From: Candidatus Methylacidithermus pantelleriae
GTDB taxonomy: Bacteria > Verrucomicrobiota > Verrucomicrobiia > Methylacidiphilales > Methylacidiphilaceae
Assembly: GCF_905250085.1 (NCBI RefSeq)
Contig: NZ_CAJNOB010000001.1
Location: 128,624 to 192,623 of the forward strand
Length of the DNA: 64,000 nt
Direction of reading: 5' to 3'
A model generated the notes under the pieces. That model was not told the origin of the DNA. It searched no databases and saw only the letters and a list, made by a program, of their open reading frames with translations. Positions 16,895 to 24,561 of the stretch are shown here, one piece after another. Both the position numbers and the translations under genes were made by a program. Each line of letters starts with the position of its first letter. The first letter of the stretch is position 1.

Positions 16895-18229
16895 CTAGCT
16901 CCCTCCCAACCTTTGAAGAAGTTCTTCAATCATTTTACGCAAAGCCGGATCCACTTCCATTCGCTCCGCAATGGTCCTCTGTGCATGAAGAACGGTCCCA
17001 TGGTCGCGCCCGCCAAAGGCTTCCCCAATCTCGCTCAAGGAAGCCGCTGTAAGGCGTCGGCAGAGGTACATCGCTACCATTCGAGGAAGAACGATCGCTG
17101 TCGGCCGCCGACGGCTTGTCAGATCTGCTAGGCGTACATCGAAACTTTCTGCGACCAGTCGCTGGATCTGTGGGATGGTGGGGGTTGAGGGAGACTCATC
17201 GGAGAGGAGGTCCCGCAGGAGGTTTTCCACCTGGGATAGCGAAACATGCCCCCCATGCAAGGTTGTATAGGCAGCGACACGCGTAAGAGCCCCTTCCAGG
17301 CGGCGGACATTCGTCCGAATCCGTTCCGCGATAAATGCAATGAGTTCATCGGGCAGAGAAGTTCCCATAAGTTCCAATTTTTTTCGTAAAATGGCGATCC
17401 GTGTTTCCACGCCTGGAGGAAGAATCTCGGTCGTAAGACCCCATTCGAAGCGGGAGGTGAGTCGCCGCTCCAGGTTATGGAGGGCGCTGGGAGGGGCATC
17501 GCTTGTAACGACGATCTGTTTGCGGGAATCAAAGAGGGTGTTGAAGGTGTGGAAGAATTCTTCTTGGGAGCGTTCCTTGCCCGCAAGAAACTGGATATCA
17601 TCAATTAAGAGAACATCCACCTTGCGATAATGACGCCGAAAGCGGGAAAGCTGGGCGTGCTGAATAGCGTGGATAAAATCGTTCGTAAACTGCTCGCTTG
17701 TGACATAGCGAACCGTGCATCCCTTTTTGGAGTTTTTTAAGAAGTTGCCAATGGCTTGCATGAGATGGGTTTTGCCGAGGCCGACACGGCCATGGATGAA
17801 GAGCGGATTATAGGTGCGGGCGGGTGCCTGGGCCACTGCGCGGGAAGCAGCTGCAGCAAACTCGTTATTGGGTCCAACGACAAAGGTCTCAAAGGTGTGG
17901 CGGGGGTTCAGTCCCCCTGCGGTTGTTTCCTCCGGTGTAGGAGCTAGGGGTGTCTCTACCAGGCCTTCTTGAGCCGGGTTGCCTTCGGAGGATTCAAAAG
18001 CAAAGTGGCAGGGCTTGCCGAGAATACGCCGGGCTGCCTGTTGGAGCTGCGGAAGATAGTTTTCCTCGATCCAGTATTGGAAAATGGAGTTGGAGGCTTC
18101 CAGGTAGAGACAGTCATCCTGGATACGCTTGAGACGTAAGGGTTCGAACCAGCGGCGGACAGCCTCTGGGGAGACCTGCTGTGAAAGATCCGCGCAAAAG
18201 CGTTGCCACAGGGTATCAAGGGAAGACAT
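16895..18229 (-). CDS. dnaA: chromosomal replication initiator DnaA
   Basis: AAA+ ATPase that melts oriC. The 444-aa protein has the N-terminal domain I, the Walker A loop 'GRVGLGKTHLMQAIGNF' (about residues 147-163) and Walker B 'VDVLLIDDIQFLAGKE'. Sensor segments follow, then a C-terminal DNA-binding domain IV with 'RRPTAIVLPRMVAMYLCRRL' and 'GGRDHGTVLHA', the DnaA signature. Three TTATTCACA boxes lie immediately upstream, so autoregulation is plausible. The start ATG at 18229 gives the expected domain I length. Confidence 0.97.
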   Translation of the reverse strand: MSSLDTLWQRFCADLSQQVSPEAVRRWFEPLRLKRIQDDCLYLEASNSIFQYWIEENYLPQLQQAARRILGKPCHFAFESSEGNPAQEGLVETPLAPTPEETTAGGLNPRHTFETFVVGPNNEFAAAASRAVAQAPARTYNPLFIHGRVGLGKTHLMQAIGNFLKNSKKGCTVRYVTSEQFTNDFIHAIQHAQLSRFRRHYRKVDVLLIDDIQFLAGKERSQEEFFHTFNTLFDSRKQIVVTSDAPPSALHNLERRLTSRFEWGLTTEILPPGVETRIAILRKKLELMGTSLPDELIAFIAERIRTNVRRLEGALTRVAAYTTLHGGHVSLSQVENLLRDLLSDESPSTPTIPQIQRLVAESFDVRLADLTSRRRPTAIVLPRMVAMYLCRRLTAASLSEIGEAFGGRDHGTVLHAQRTIAERMEVDPALRKMIEELLQRLGGS

Positions 18230-18239
18230 AGCCCCAGCC

Positions 18240-18500
18240 GTTTCCCGAATTATTCACAACTTATTCACACGCTCTTCTTTGAAGCTTCTCCTGAGTTCTC
18301 GTGCACGCCCGCACCCGAGAAGCCCCCAGGAGCCATCTTGCAACTCCTTCTTCCCCAATGTCATAGAAAAAACACACCGTCTTCACCCTTCTTGGGAGGA
18401 TTCGGTTGGAGAGGAGTGCCCGTTCCCTATAGCACCCTCTAAAGCGGGGCAAAGCCCTACGTTATTCACAATTTTCCTGGTTGTGGATTTGCCCTAGCTA
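18240..18500. other. oriC: candidate origin of replication (DnaA boxes)
   Basis: The 315-nt space between dnaA and aroE contains TTATTCACA at 18250-18258, 18261-18269 and 18462-18470. A weaker match, TGTGGATTT (reverse), lies at 18482-18490. The perfect box is TTATCCACA, so each differs by one base. Beside dnaA-dnaN this is the usual place for oriC. Most genes immediately to the left read leftward and those from 19.6 kb read rightward, as expected for leading-strand coding. No obvious AT-rich unwinding element stands out. The extent given is approximate. Confidence 0.55.
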
Positions 18501-18544
18501 TCGCCCCACCTTGGAGCGTAGAGTAGGAGCAAGGGTAACGGGTT

Positions 18545-19477
18545 TCAATTCCATTTTCGACCGGCAGCTGAGAGGAGCGCTTGCCTCATGGTTTCAAGAG
18601 GAGGGTCGCAGCCGGTCCAGATTTGAAACGCAAGAGCTCCCTGGTGAAGGAGTAGCGAGAGCCCGTCGGCAGCCTGGAGACCTCGTTTTTGAGCTTCCTC
18701 GACAAGCCATGTGGGCTTTCCTCTCCCGTAAACGACGTCGTAGACGAGAAGTTTCCCTTCCAATAGGGAAGAAAGAAAAGCCAACCCCCCCTCCCCTTCC
18801 AGCCCAACGGAGGTAGCGTGGAGCAGGAGGTCTGCTGGGGGTTTCGCTTGCGCTCGCTCGAGAGCTTCCCACCGGATTGGCTCGATCCAAGAGGGCCGCC
18901 CAAGTTCTCTTGCCCATTCTTGAAGCTCTCTAGCCAGTTGCAGGGCTTTTTCCCAGGTTCGGTTGGTAATCCAGAGCTTGGAGCAGCCTCTCCAAAAGGC
19001 ATACCGAGCCAAAGCTTGTGCCGTTCCGCCGGCCCCCACCACAAAAATCCCCAGCGCGGAAAGGTCGACCCCAAAGGCCTCGCGAAGGGCTTGTTCCCAA
19101 CCAGGACCGTCGGTATTCCAGCCGGCGAGTTTGCCCTCATGGACGCAGACGGTGTTCACGGTATCCAAGAGGCTCGCCCATGGGTCAAGCCATCCGGCGA
19201 GCCCCTTCATGGCACGCTTGAGTGGGAGCGTGCAGTTCCAGCCCCGGAAGCCGAGTCTTACAAGTTCTTGGACCGCTTCCGCAAGTTCTGCTTCGGGCAC
19301 TTCGATGCGAAGATAGCAAGCGGAAAGGCCGCAATCCCGAAAAGCGGCCTCTTGCATGGGTGGGGAAAGGGAGTGGCCGACCGGGTGGCCGAGGACGCCG
19401 TAAAGGGATCTGCCAGGAAAAGAAAGCTGTCGCAGATCTTGCCAGCGAATCGCACTGCCGTGGGAGAGGTCAATCAT
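18545..19477 (-). CDS. aroE: shikimate dehydrogenase
   Basis: NADPH-dependent reduction of 3-dehydroshikimate in aromatic amino-acid synthesis. The 310-aa protein shows 'YGVLGHPVGHSLSPPMQ' (shikimate-binding SLSP, residues 26-42), 'NCTLPLKRAM' with the catalytic Lys, 'NTDGPGW', and the NADP Rossmann loop 'VVGAGGTAQALA'. The C-terminal 'LLHQGALAFQIWTG' closes the family pattern. It faces away from cysE and is the gene on the far side of the putative origin from dnaA. Long open frames on the plus strand over this gene are shadows. Confidence 0.95.
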   Translation of the reverse strand: MIDLSHGSAIRWQDLRQLSFPGRSLYGVLGHPVGHSLSPPMQEAAFRDCGLSACYLRIEVPEAELAEAVQELVRLGFRGWNCTLPLKRAMKGLAGWLDPWASLLDTVNTVCVHEGKLAGWNTDGPGWEQALREAFGVDLSALGIFVVGAGGTAQALARYAFWRGCSKLWITNRTWEKALQLARELQEWARELGRPSWIEPIRWEALERAQAKPPADLLLHATSVGLEGEGGLAFLSSLLEGKLLVYDVVYGRGKPTWLVEEAQKRGLQAADGLSLLLHQGALAFQIWTGCDPPLETMRQALLSAAGRKWN

Positions 19478-19491
19478 GGGGTTATGGTCTT

Positions 19492-19525
19492 AAAAAAAGA
19501 AGCCCATGAGTGTTTCGGGCTTTTT
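19492..19525. terminator. hairpin with A/T tracts in the aroE-cysE divergent gap
   Basis: AAGCCC (19500-19505) pairs with GGGCTT (19517-19522) across an 11-nt loop, with a run of A before and a run of T after. That is the shape of a bidirectional intrinsic terminator, yet it lies upstream of both divergent genes. It could be an attenuator in the cysE leader or a stop for antisense transcripts. The stem is only 6 bp. Confidence 0.35.
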
Positions 19526-19573
19526 GGAGAAGGATTTGGACTCATAAAGGCTCAAGAGCTAGGATACTTTGTC

Positions 19574-20470
19574 ATGGAGCGCGCCACTGGCCAAGTGGAA
19601 GGCTTACTGGCTGCGGGATCGCACGGGTGGCTAGGACGCTGGGACCCCGTGGGGCTTCCCTCCAAGCGTCGTGTGGCCTCCCTCACCGAGGATCTTTTGG
19701 TTTTACTTTTGCCTGGGTTTTTCTCTGACGCCCGGGGGTATGAGACATCCCCTATCGATCTTGCGAAGTTTCTTGACGAGGTTGGGCGGCGGGTTGAGCG
19801 GGTCCTTGAGGAAGAACTTGCCCGGTGCCTCCGGTTCCAGCCTGTTTCGGGAGTGGATGCGACAGAACTGGCTCGGTGGTTTCTCGAAGAGCTCCCGAGC
19901 GTTCGGGCGACGCTTGAGACAGATGTGGAAGCAACCTTTGAAGGGGATCCGGCCGCCCAGAGCCGGGAAGAGGTGGTGCTTGCCTACCCTGGGGTCGAGG
20001 CAATTGCTGTCTACCGGATGGCTCATCTTCTGTATGAAAAGGGTGTCGCCCTTTTACCGCGCATGATGACCGAGTGGGCTCATAGCCGTACCGGGATCGA
20101 CATTCACCCCGGAGCCGAGGTGGGGACTCACCTGTGTATCGACCACGGAACCGGGATTGTGATTGGCGAAACCTGTCGGATTGGGAATCACGTGAAAATC
20201 TATCATGGCGTCACACTCGGAGCTCGCTCTACCTCCGGGGGCCAGAAACTCCGCGGCCAGAAACGCCATCCTACCATTGAGGATTATGTAACGATCTACC
20301 CAGGTGCAACGATTCTTGGAGGGGACACGGTGATCGGAGCGCACAGTATTATCGGTGGGAATGTGTGGCTTACTCATGCGGTGGATCCCTACTCGGTGGT
20401 CACCTTGGTTCAGCAGGAGATCCGGGTTCGTTCCCGGGCTCCTGAAAGTAGCGAGCATTGGGAGATTTAG
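19574..20470 (+). CDS. cysE: serine O-acetyltransferase
   Basis: Activates serine with acetyl-CoA for cysteine synthesis. The C-terminal half is a left-handed beta-helix of hexapeptide repeats with the catalytic histidines in 'GIDIHPGAEVG' and 'IDHGTGIVIGET'. 'IYHGVTLGARS' and 'GQKLRGQKRHPTIEDYV' complete the pattern. At 298 aa with an extended helical N-terminus it resembles the EpsC-type long SATs. The ATG at 19574 has AGGA 9 nt upstream; an earlier ATG at 19484 lies before the hairpin noted above. The open frame continues far upstream but is antisense to aroE. Cysteine desulfurase follows 91 nt later. Confidence 0.92.
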   Translation: MERATGQVEGLLAAGSHGWLGRWDPVGLPSKRRVASLTEDLLVLLLPGFFSDARGYETSPIDLAKFLDEVGRRVERVLEEELARCLRFQPVSGVDATELARWFLEELPSVRATLETDVEATFEGDPAAQSREEVVLAYPGVEAIAVYRMAHLLYEKGVALLPRMMTEWAHSRTGIDIHPGAEVGTHLCIDHGTGIVIGETCRIGNHVKIYHGVTLGARSTSGGQKLRGQKRHPTIEDYVTIYPGATILGGDTVIGAHSIIGGNVWLTHAVDPYSVVTLVQQEIRVRSRAPESSEHWEI

Positions 20471-20561
20471 ACTGCTACGGAAGGACGCACAGTTTTCGGG
20501 AAAGAAAAAAGCGGGGGCCCAGCGGGGTGAGTGGGAGTTAAGCGGCTCTCCATTTCGGACA

Positions 20562-21749
20562 ATGGCTCGGAGAATTTATCTCGATTATAACGCGGGTGCT
20601 CCGTTGGACCCGGCGGCCCGCCGGGTTTTCGAAGGGATTCTCTCCCTTTATGGAAATCCCTCGAGTATCCATGCGGAGGGGAGGAGGATGCGGGCGCTCT
20701 TGGACGAAGCGCGCGAAAAGATTGCTACCGTGCTAGGGGTGGATCCTTTGGAGCTTGTTTTCACATCTGGGGGTACGGAAAGTTGTGCCCTGGCAATTCT
20801 GGGGATTGCCTGGGCCCGTCGGGATCGAGGGACCCACCTCATTACCTCCTCAGTGGAACATCACGCTGTGCTCCAAACCTGCCAATGGCTAGCCTCCAAG
20901 GAAGGATTTACTGTGACTTACCTCCCGGTAGATCGGTTTGGTAGGGTTGACCCGGAGGATCTTGAGAGATCCCTTCGAGCGGATACGGTTCTTGTTTCCA
21001 TCCAATCTGCCAATAACGAGACGGGCACCCGCCAGCCCGTGGAGGCCCTTGGGGAAATTTGCGCCCGCCGGGGCGTGGCGTTTCATGTTGATGCGGTGCA
21101 GAGTGCGGGCAAGGAGCTTATCGATATTCAGCGTTGGCAGGCCGGAGCGGTCAGCTTTTCGGCCCACAAGTTCCATGGGCCAGCAGGGGTGGGGTTGGTG
21201 TACTGGAACAGAAATCTTAAGGTGGAACCGCTGTTGCGGGGAGGGAGCCAGGAGGGAGGAAGGAGAGCAGGGACAGAAAATGTGCCGGCCATTGCTGCTG
21301 CCGCAGAGGCGTTTGTTCAAGCGGAGGCGCGAAGACCCGCGGAACAAAAGAGGCTTTTCGTTTTGGTGGAGAGGTTATGGTCTTTGCTTTGTGATCTTCC
21401 CGGGATCGAGCGTCATGGGCATGCCACAGAGCGAGTCCCCAATACTCTTCAGGTAAGCTTTGAGGGGTTGTCCGGAGAAGAACTTCTCATTGGTCTGGAC
21501 CTGGCCGGATTGGCTGTCTCCAGTGGGTCAGCCTGCGTGGTGGGGGCGATGGTCCCTTCCCATGTGCTTTTGGCGATGGGGGTCCCTAGATCGCGGGCCA
21601 GCGCAAGCGTCCGGTTTTCCTTGGGGAGGGAAACACAGCCGGATGACATCGAGGAGGCGGCTTGCAGGGTGCGCGAGGTGGTTCGACTCCAGCGGGAATT
21701 GCTTTCCCAAAAGGGGGTGTTTGACCCCGAGCTTGGCGTACCTAGCTAG
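20562..21749 (+). CDS. cysteine desulfurase (NifS/IscS family)
   Basis: PLP enzyme that takes sulfur from cysteine for Fe-S clusters, tRNA thiolation and thiamine. The 395-aa protein has 'YLDYNAGAPLDP', 'FTSGGTESCALAI', 'SSVEHHAVL', 'HVDAVQSAGK', the PLP lysine in 'SFSAHKFHGPAGVG' and the active-site cysteine in 'SSGSACVVG...PSHVL'. The long cysteine loop points to the IscS/NifS group rather than SufS. The ATG at 20562 starts MARRIYLDYN. It sits after cysE, pairing cysteine supply with sulfur mobilisation; the SUF genes at 32.5 kb have no desulfurase beside them. The 3' end overlaps the convergent methyltransferase by 8 nt. Confidence 0.92.
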   Translation: MARRIYLDYNAGAPLDPAARRVFEGILSLYGNPSSIHAEGRRMRALLDEAREKIATVLGVDPLELVFTSGGTESCALAILGIAWARRDRGTHLITSSVEHHAVLQTCQWLASKEGFTVTYLPVDRFGRVDPEDLERSLRADTVLVSIQSANNETGTRQPVEALGEICARRGVAFHVDAVQSAGKELIDIQRWQAGAVSFSAHKFHGPAGVGLVYWNRNLKVEPLLRGGSQEGGRRAGTENVPAIAAAAEAFVQAEARRPAEQKRLFVLVERLWSLLCDLPGIERHGHATERVPNTLQVSFEGLSGEELLIGLDLAGLAVSSGSACVVGAMVPSHVLLAMGVPRSRASASVRFSLGRETQPDDIEEAACRVREVVRLQRELLSQKGVFDPELGVPS

Positions 21750-22920
21750 CTCGTTCCAAAAGGAAACCTTTCAAATATTCCGTCTCCGGCACGTGGACAA
21801 GCGAGGGATGATCTTTCGCTTGCCGGAGGAAACCCAAAAACCGCAATGGAACCCCGGTGTCCGAACTGGCGTTGCCAATAAGTTCCTGCCAATCCGCTAA
21901 GCGGATGTTGTGGGAGCAGCAAAAGGTAGCGAGAATACCCCCTGAAGAAAGAAGCCGTAGGGCACGGATGTGCAATTCGTGGTAGCCGCGTAACGCCGAC
22001 TCTCTCTGTTCTTTGGTTTTGGTAAAGGAAGGGGGATCCATCACGATCAAATCAAACCGGTCTTTCCGGCGCTCGGACTCCCGGAGCCAATCGAAAGCAT
22101 TGGCTTGAACCCATTGGACGGAAAGGCCCGCTTTCTGGGCGCTCTGTTGACCCCGGGCGAGCGACTCAACCGATTGATCTACGGCGACCGCCTCTCGAGC
22201 TCCCTGGCGCAGGCAAACCAACGCAAAGCAACCCTGGTAGCAGAAACAATCCAAAACGCGCCTTCCAGGAGCCAGAGAGGCTACCAGGCGATAATTTTCG
22301 ATCTGGTCGAGATAGAGACCCGTTTTCTGACCTTCCCAGAGGTCGACTGCTGTCGGTACGCCCAGGAGGCTCATTTGCAGCGGACCCTGGTAGGATCCGC
22401 GGGCTAGCCGCTTGGCCCGTTCCAACCCTTCCCAGTGACGGACCGGAGCGTCGTTGCGAAGAAGAATCCCCTCCGGGTTTAGCTGCTCCTGGAGGATCGA
22501 AACAACCACCTCTTCCACCCGGGCCATGCCTGCGGTAAGCGTTTGGACCACCAAATGCCTTTGGTACCGGTCCACGATCAGCCCTGGCAATCCGTCGGCT
22601 TCCGAAAAGACCAGCCGCTCGGCAGGAGGATCTTCCGGCCCGTGCAAGGCCCGGCGGTAGGCAATAGCCCGGGAAGTGGCTTCGGAAAGAAACCGTTCGT
22701 CCAGAAGCTCCAGTTGCCGGCTGTAGAGGCGAACGGTGATCTGCGAACGCGAGTTGTACATTCCCATGCCGACGAATCGCTCGCGGGCATCGTAGAGTTC
22801 TACGCACTGCCCATCGGCAGGATTTCCCTCGATGCGGGCGATTTCTCCGCGAAAAACCCACGGGTGCCCTCGGAGGACCCGGTGCGAGCGACCTGGGGTT
22901 AGGTAAATCCGAGCCGCCAT
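21742..22920 (-). CDS. 23S rRNA (cytosine-C5) methyltransferase, RlmI-like
   Basis: SAM-dependent methyltransferase of the RlmI/RlmK-like family. The 392-aa protein has an N-terminal PUA-type domain ('GHPWVFRGEI', residues 19-28) and a middle 'EADGLPGLIVDRY' block. The SAM-binding segment 'VLDCFCYQGCFALVC' and motif IV 'LIVMDPPSFTK' follow, with 'FCCSHNI' carrying the likely catalytic cysteine. Known members methylate a cytosine in 23S rRNA; whether this one hits the same site as E. coli RlmI (C1962) is not shown. Convergent with the desulfurase gene. Confidence 0.88.
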   Translation of the reverse strand: MAARIYLTPGRSHRVLRGHPWVFRGEIARIEGNPADGQCVELYDARERFVGMGMYNSRSQITVRLYSRQLELLDERFLSEATSRAIAYRRALHGPEDPPAERLVFSEADGLPGLIVDRYQRHLVVQTLTAGMARVEEVVVSILQEQLNPEGILLRNDAPVRHWEGLERAKRLARGSYQGPLQMSLLGVPTAVDLWEGQKTGLYLDQIENYRLVASLAPGRRVLDCFCYQGCFALVCLRQGAREAVAVDQSVESLARGQQSAQKAGLSVQWVQANAFDWLRESERRKDRFDLIVMDPPSFTKTKEQRESALRGYHELHIRALRLLSSGGILATFCCSHNIRLADWQELIGNASSDTGVPLRFLGFLRQAKDHPSLVHVPETEYLKGFLLERAS

Positions 22921-23065
22921 GTTCTAGACCGGAGCTGGGGTGCTAAAAACGGGGGGTGGGAAGGGCCGGCCCCCCTGGTAGAACCAGTTGAGTCGCCCTG
23001 TTCCAGCTGCTGGGACGTTCCAGCGGCCAACCCGATGGCCGGGGTGGAATAGACCACAAACTTCT

Positions 23066-24364
23066 TTAGTCGCAATTACTCCGGATGGTCAAGGCTGGAC
23101 CATCGGTCTCCGGTGGAACGTCGGGGTAGAGGTAGGCGTCCCCCCGGTAGTTCCGCAACCGGAGCTGGCCGTTCTCGAAACTTTCCACGTAGTCGGGATC
23201 CAGGGGGATTTTGCCGCCACCGCCCGGTCCTTCGACCACAAACTGTGGTACGGCAAAGCCGGTGGTGTGTCCCCGAAGACTGGCGATGAGTTCCAGACCT
23301 CGCCGTACGGGGGTGCGGAAGTGGCTGGTACCCTCGATCAAGTCACACTGGTAGAGGTAATAGGGCCGAACGCGGCATCGAAGGAGTTTCTGGACAAGAA
23401 CGCGTAGGGTTTCTTCGTCGTCATTAATCCCCCGCAAAAGAACGGATTGGTTTCCCAGAGGGATCCCCACGTCGGCAAGTCGTTCCAGTGCCTGCCGGGC
23501 TTCTTCGGTAAGCTCGGCCGGGTGGTTGACGTGAATGTTGATCCAAAGAGGATGGAACGCACGGAGAAGGCGGCAAAGCTCCGGGGTGATCCTCTGGGGG
23601 AGAAAGATCGGGATCCGGGTGCCAATCCTGAGGATCTCGATGTGGGGGATCCGACGCAATTCGGCAAGTAACCCCTCAAGCTTGGAGTCGGCTAGAAGGA
23701 GGGGATCCCCTCCGGAAAGCAACACATCTCGGACTTCTGGATGGGAGCGGAGGTACTCGAGAGCGGGCCCATAATCAGGGGGAAGCTCCCGCCCGGAGGC
23801 GCCGCTCACAATGCGGCTGCGTGTGCAGTACCGGCAGTAAGAGGCGCACCGGCTGGTCACAAGAAAGAGAACCCGGTCAGGGTACCGGTGAACCAGACCG
23901 GGAGCGACCATGGAGCGGTCTTCTCCGCAGGGGTCGACCAACTCGTAGGGAGCGCGGAAAAGCTCTCGACCGGTAGGGATCACTTGCCGTCGCAGGGGGC
24001 AAGCGGGGTCCTTGGGATCCAAGAGACAAAAGAAGTAGGGAGTAATCGCTAGCGCAAGACGCTTTTTTGCCGCAAGGCTAACCCCCTCTCGTTCTTCCGG
24101 AGTGAGTTCCATAAACCGGGACAAACTTTCAAGCGTGGTCAGCCGGTTCCGCAGTTGCCACCGCCAGTCATTCCAAACTGTATCGGGGACGTCTGACCAG
24201 GGCCCTTTGCCCGCTGAAGAAAACTCGCGGTAGCGCTCAGGATTCAAAGCCTGTTGCCTTTTCCTCCGGTAGCCTAAGCTAAATGGTTTTCGAAGGCTGT
24301 CAAATGAGAGCCGAGCTCCGAGCCGCTCCGCTTGCTCTTGGGGGGGAAGGAAAGTGAGGGCCAT
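23066..24364 (-). CDS. KamA-family lysine 2,3-aminomutase-like radical SAM protein
   Basis: Radical SAM/PLP enzyme of 432 aa. The cluster motif is 'CASYCRYCTRSRIV' (CxxxCxxC) and the PLP lysine is in 'GPGGGGKIPL'. Of the two aspartates that bind the substrate epsilon-amino group in clostridial KamA, the first is kept in 'QCDLIEG' and the second reads Glu ('VVEGPGGGGK' where KamA has 'VVDAPGGGGK'). It could be a beta-lysine former, an EF-P lysine modifier (EpmB-like) or act on another amino acid. The ATG at 24364 is chosen because the longer open frame to 24472 runs into tRNA-Tyr. Confidence 0.85.
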   Translation of the reverse strand: MALTFLPPQEQAERLGARLSFDSLRKPFSLGYRRKRQQALNPERYREFSSAGKGPWSDVPDTVWNDWRWQLRNRLTTLESLSRFMELTPEEREGVSLAAKKRLALAITPYFFCLLDPKDPACPLRRQVIPTGRELFRAPYELVDPCGEDRSMVAPGLVHRYPDRVLFLVTSRCASYCRYCTRSRIVSGASGRELPPDYGPALEYLRSHPEVRDVLLSGGDPLLLADSKLEGLLAELRRIPHIEILRIGTRIPIFLPQRITPELCRLLRAFHPLWINIHVNHPAELTEEARQALERLADVGIPLGNQSVLLRGINDDEETLRVLVQKLLRCRVRPYYLYQCDLIEGTSHFRTPVRRGLELIASLRGHTTGFAVPQFVVEGPGGGGKIPLDPDYVESFENGQLRLRNYRGDAYLYPDVPPETDGPALTIRSNCD

Positions 24365-24419
24365 TGACCGGGCTTGACGGCTCCAGTAAGTTGCTGTCCG
24401 GAGAAGAGCGCTAGTCGGC

Positions 24420-24503
24420 GGGCAGATACCGAAGCGGCCAAACGGGGCAGACTGTAAATCTGCTGGCGTCATGCCTTCGCTGGTTCGAATCCAGCTCTGC
24501 CCA
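24420..24503 (+). tRNA. tRNA-Tyr (anticodon GTA)
   Basis: Acceptor GGGCAGA pairs with TCTGCCC. The anticodon stem-loop GCAGA-CTGTAAA-TCTGC gives anticodon GTA, followed by a long variable arm (class II, as expected for bacterial tRNA-Tyr). The T arm is GCTGG-TTCGAAT-CCAGC with discriminator A. No encoded CCA. It lies on the opposite strand between recN and the aminomutase gene. Confidence 0.93.
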
Positions 24504-24561
24504 GTGCAGTGTAGTTCCAGATTGTCCGGCAGTTCCAGAGGACTGGCCGTTTTTTCTTCCT

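Noticed and set aside
18818-19573. Plus-strand open frame that would extend serine acetyltransferase by about 250 residues
   Set aside because: It is antisense to aroE, which has all its motifs. The acetyltransferase homology begins only after 19574.
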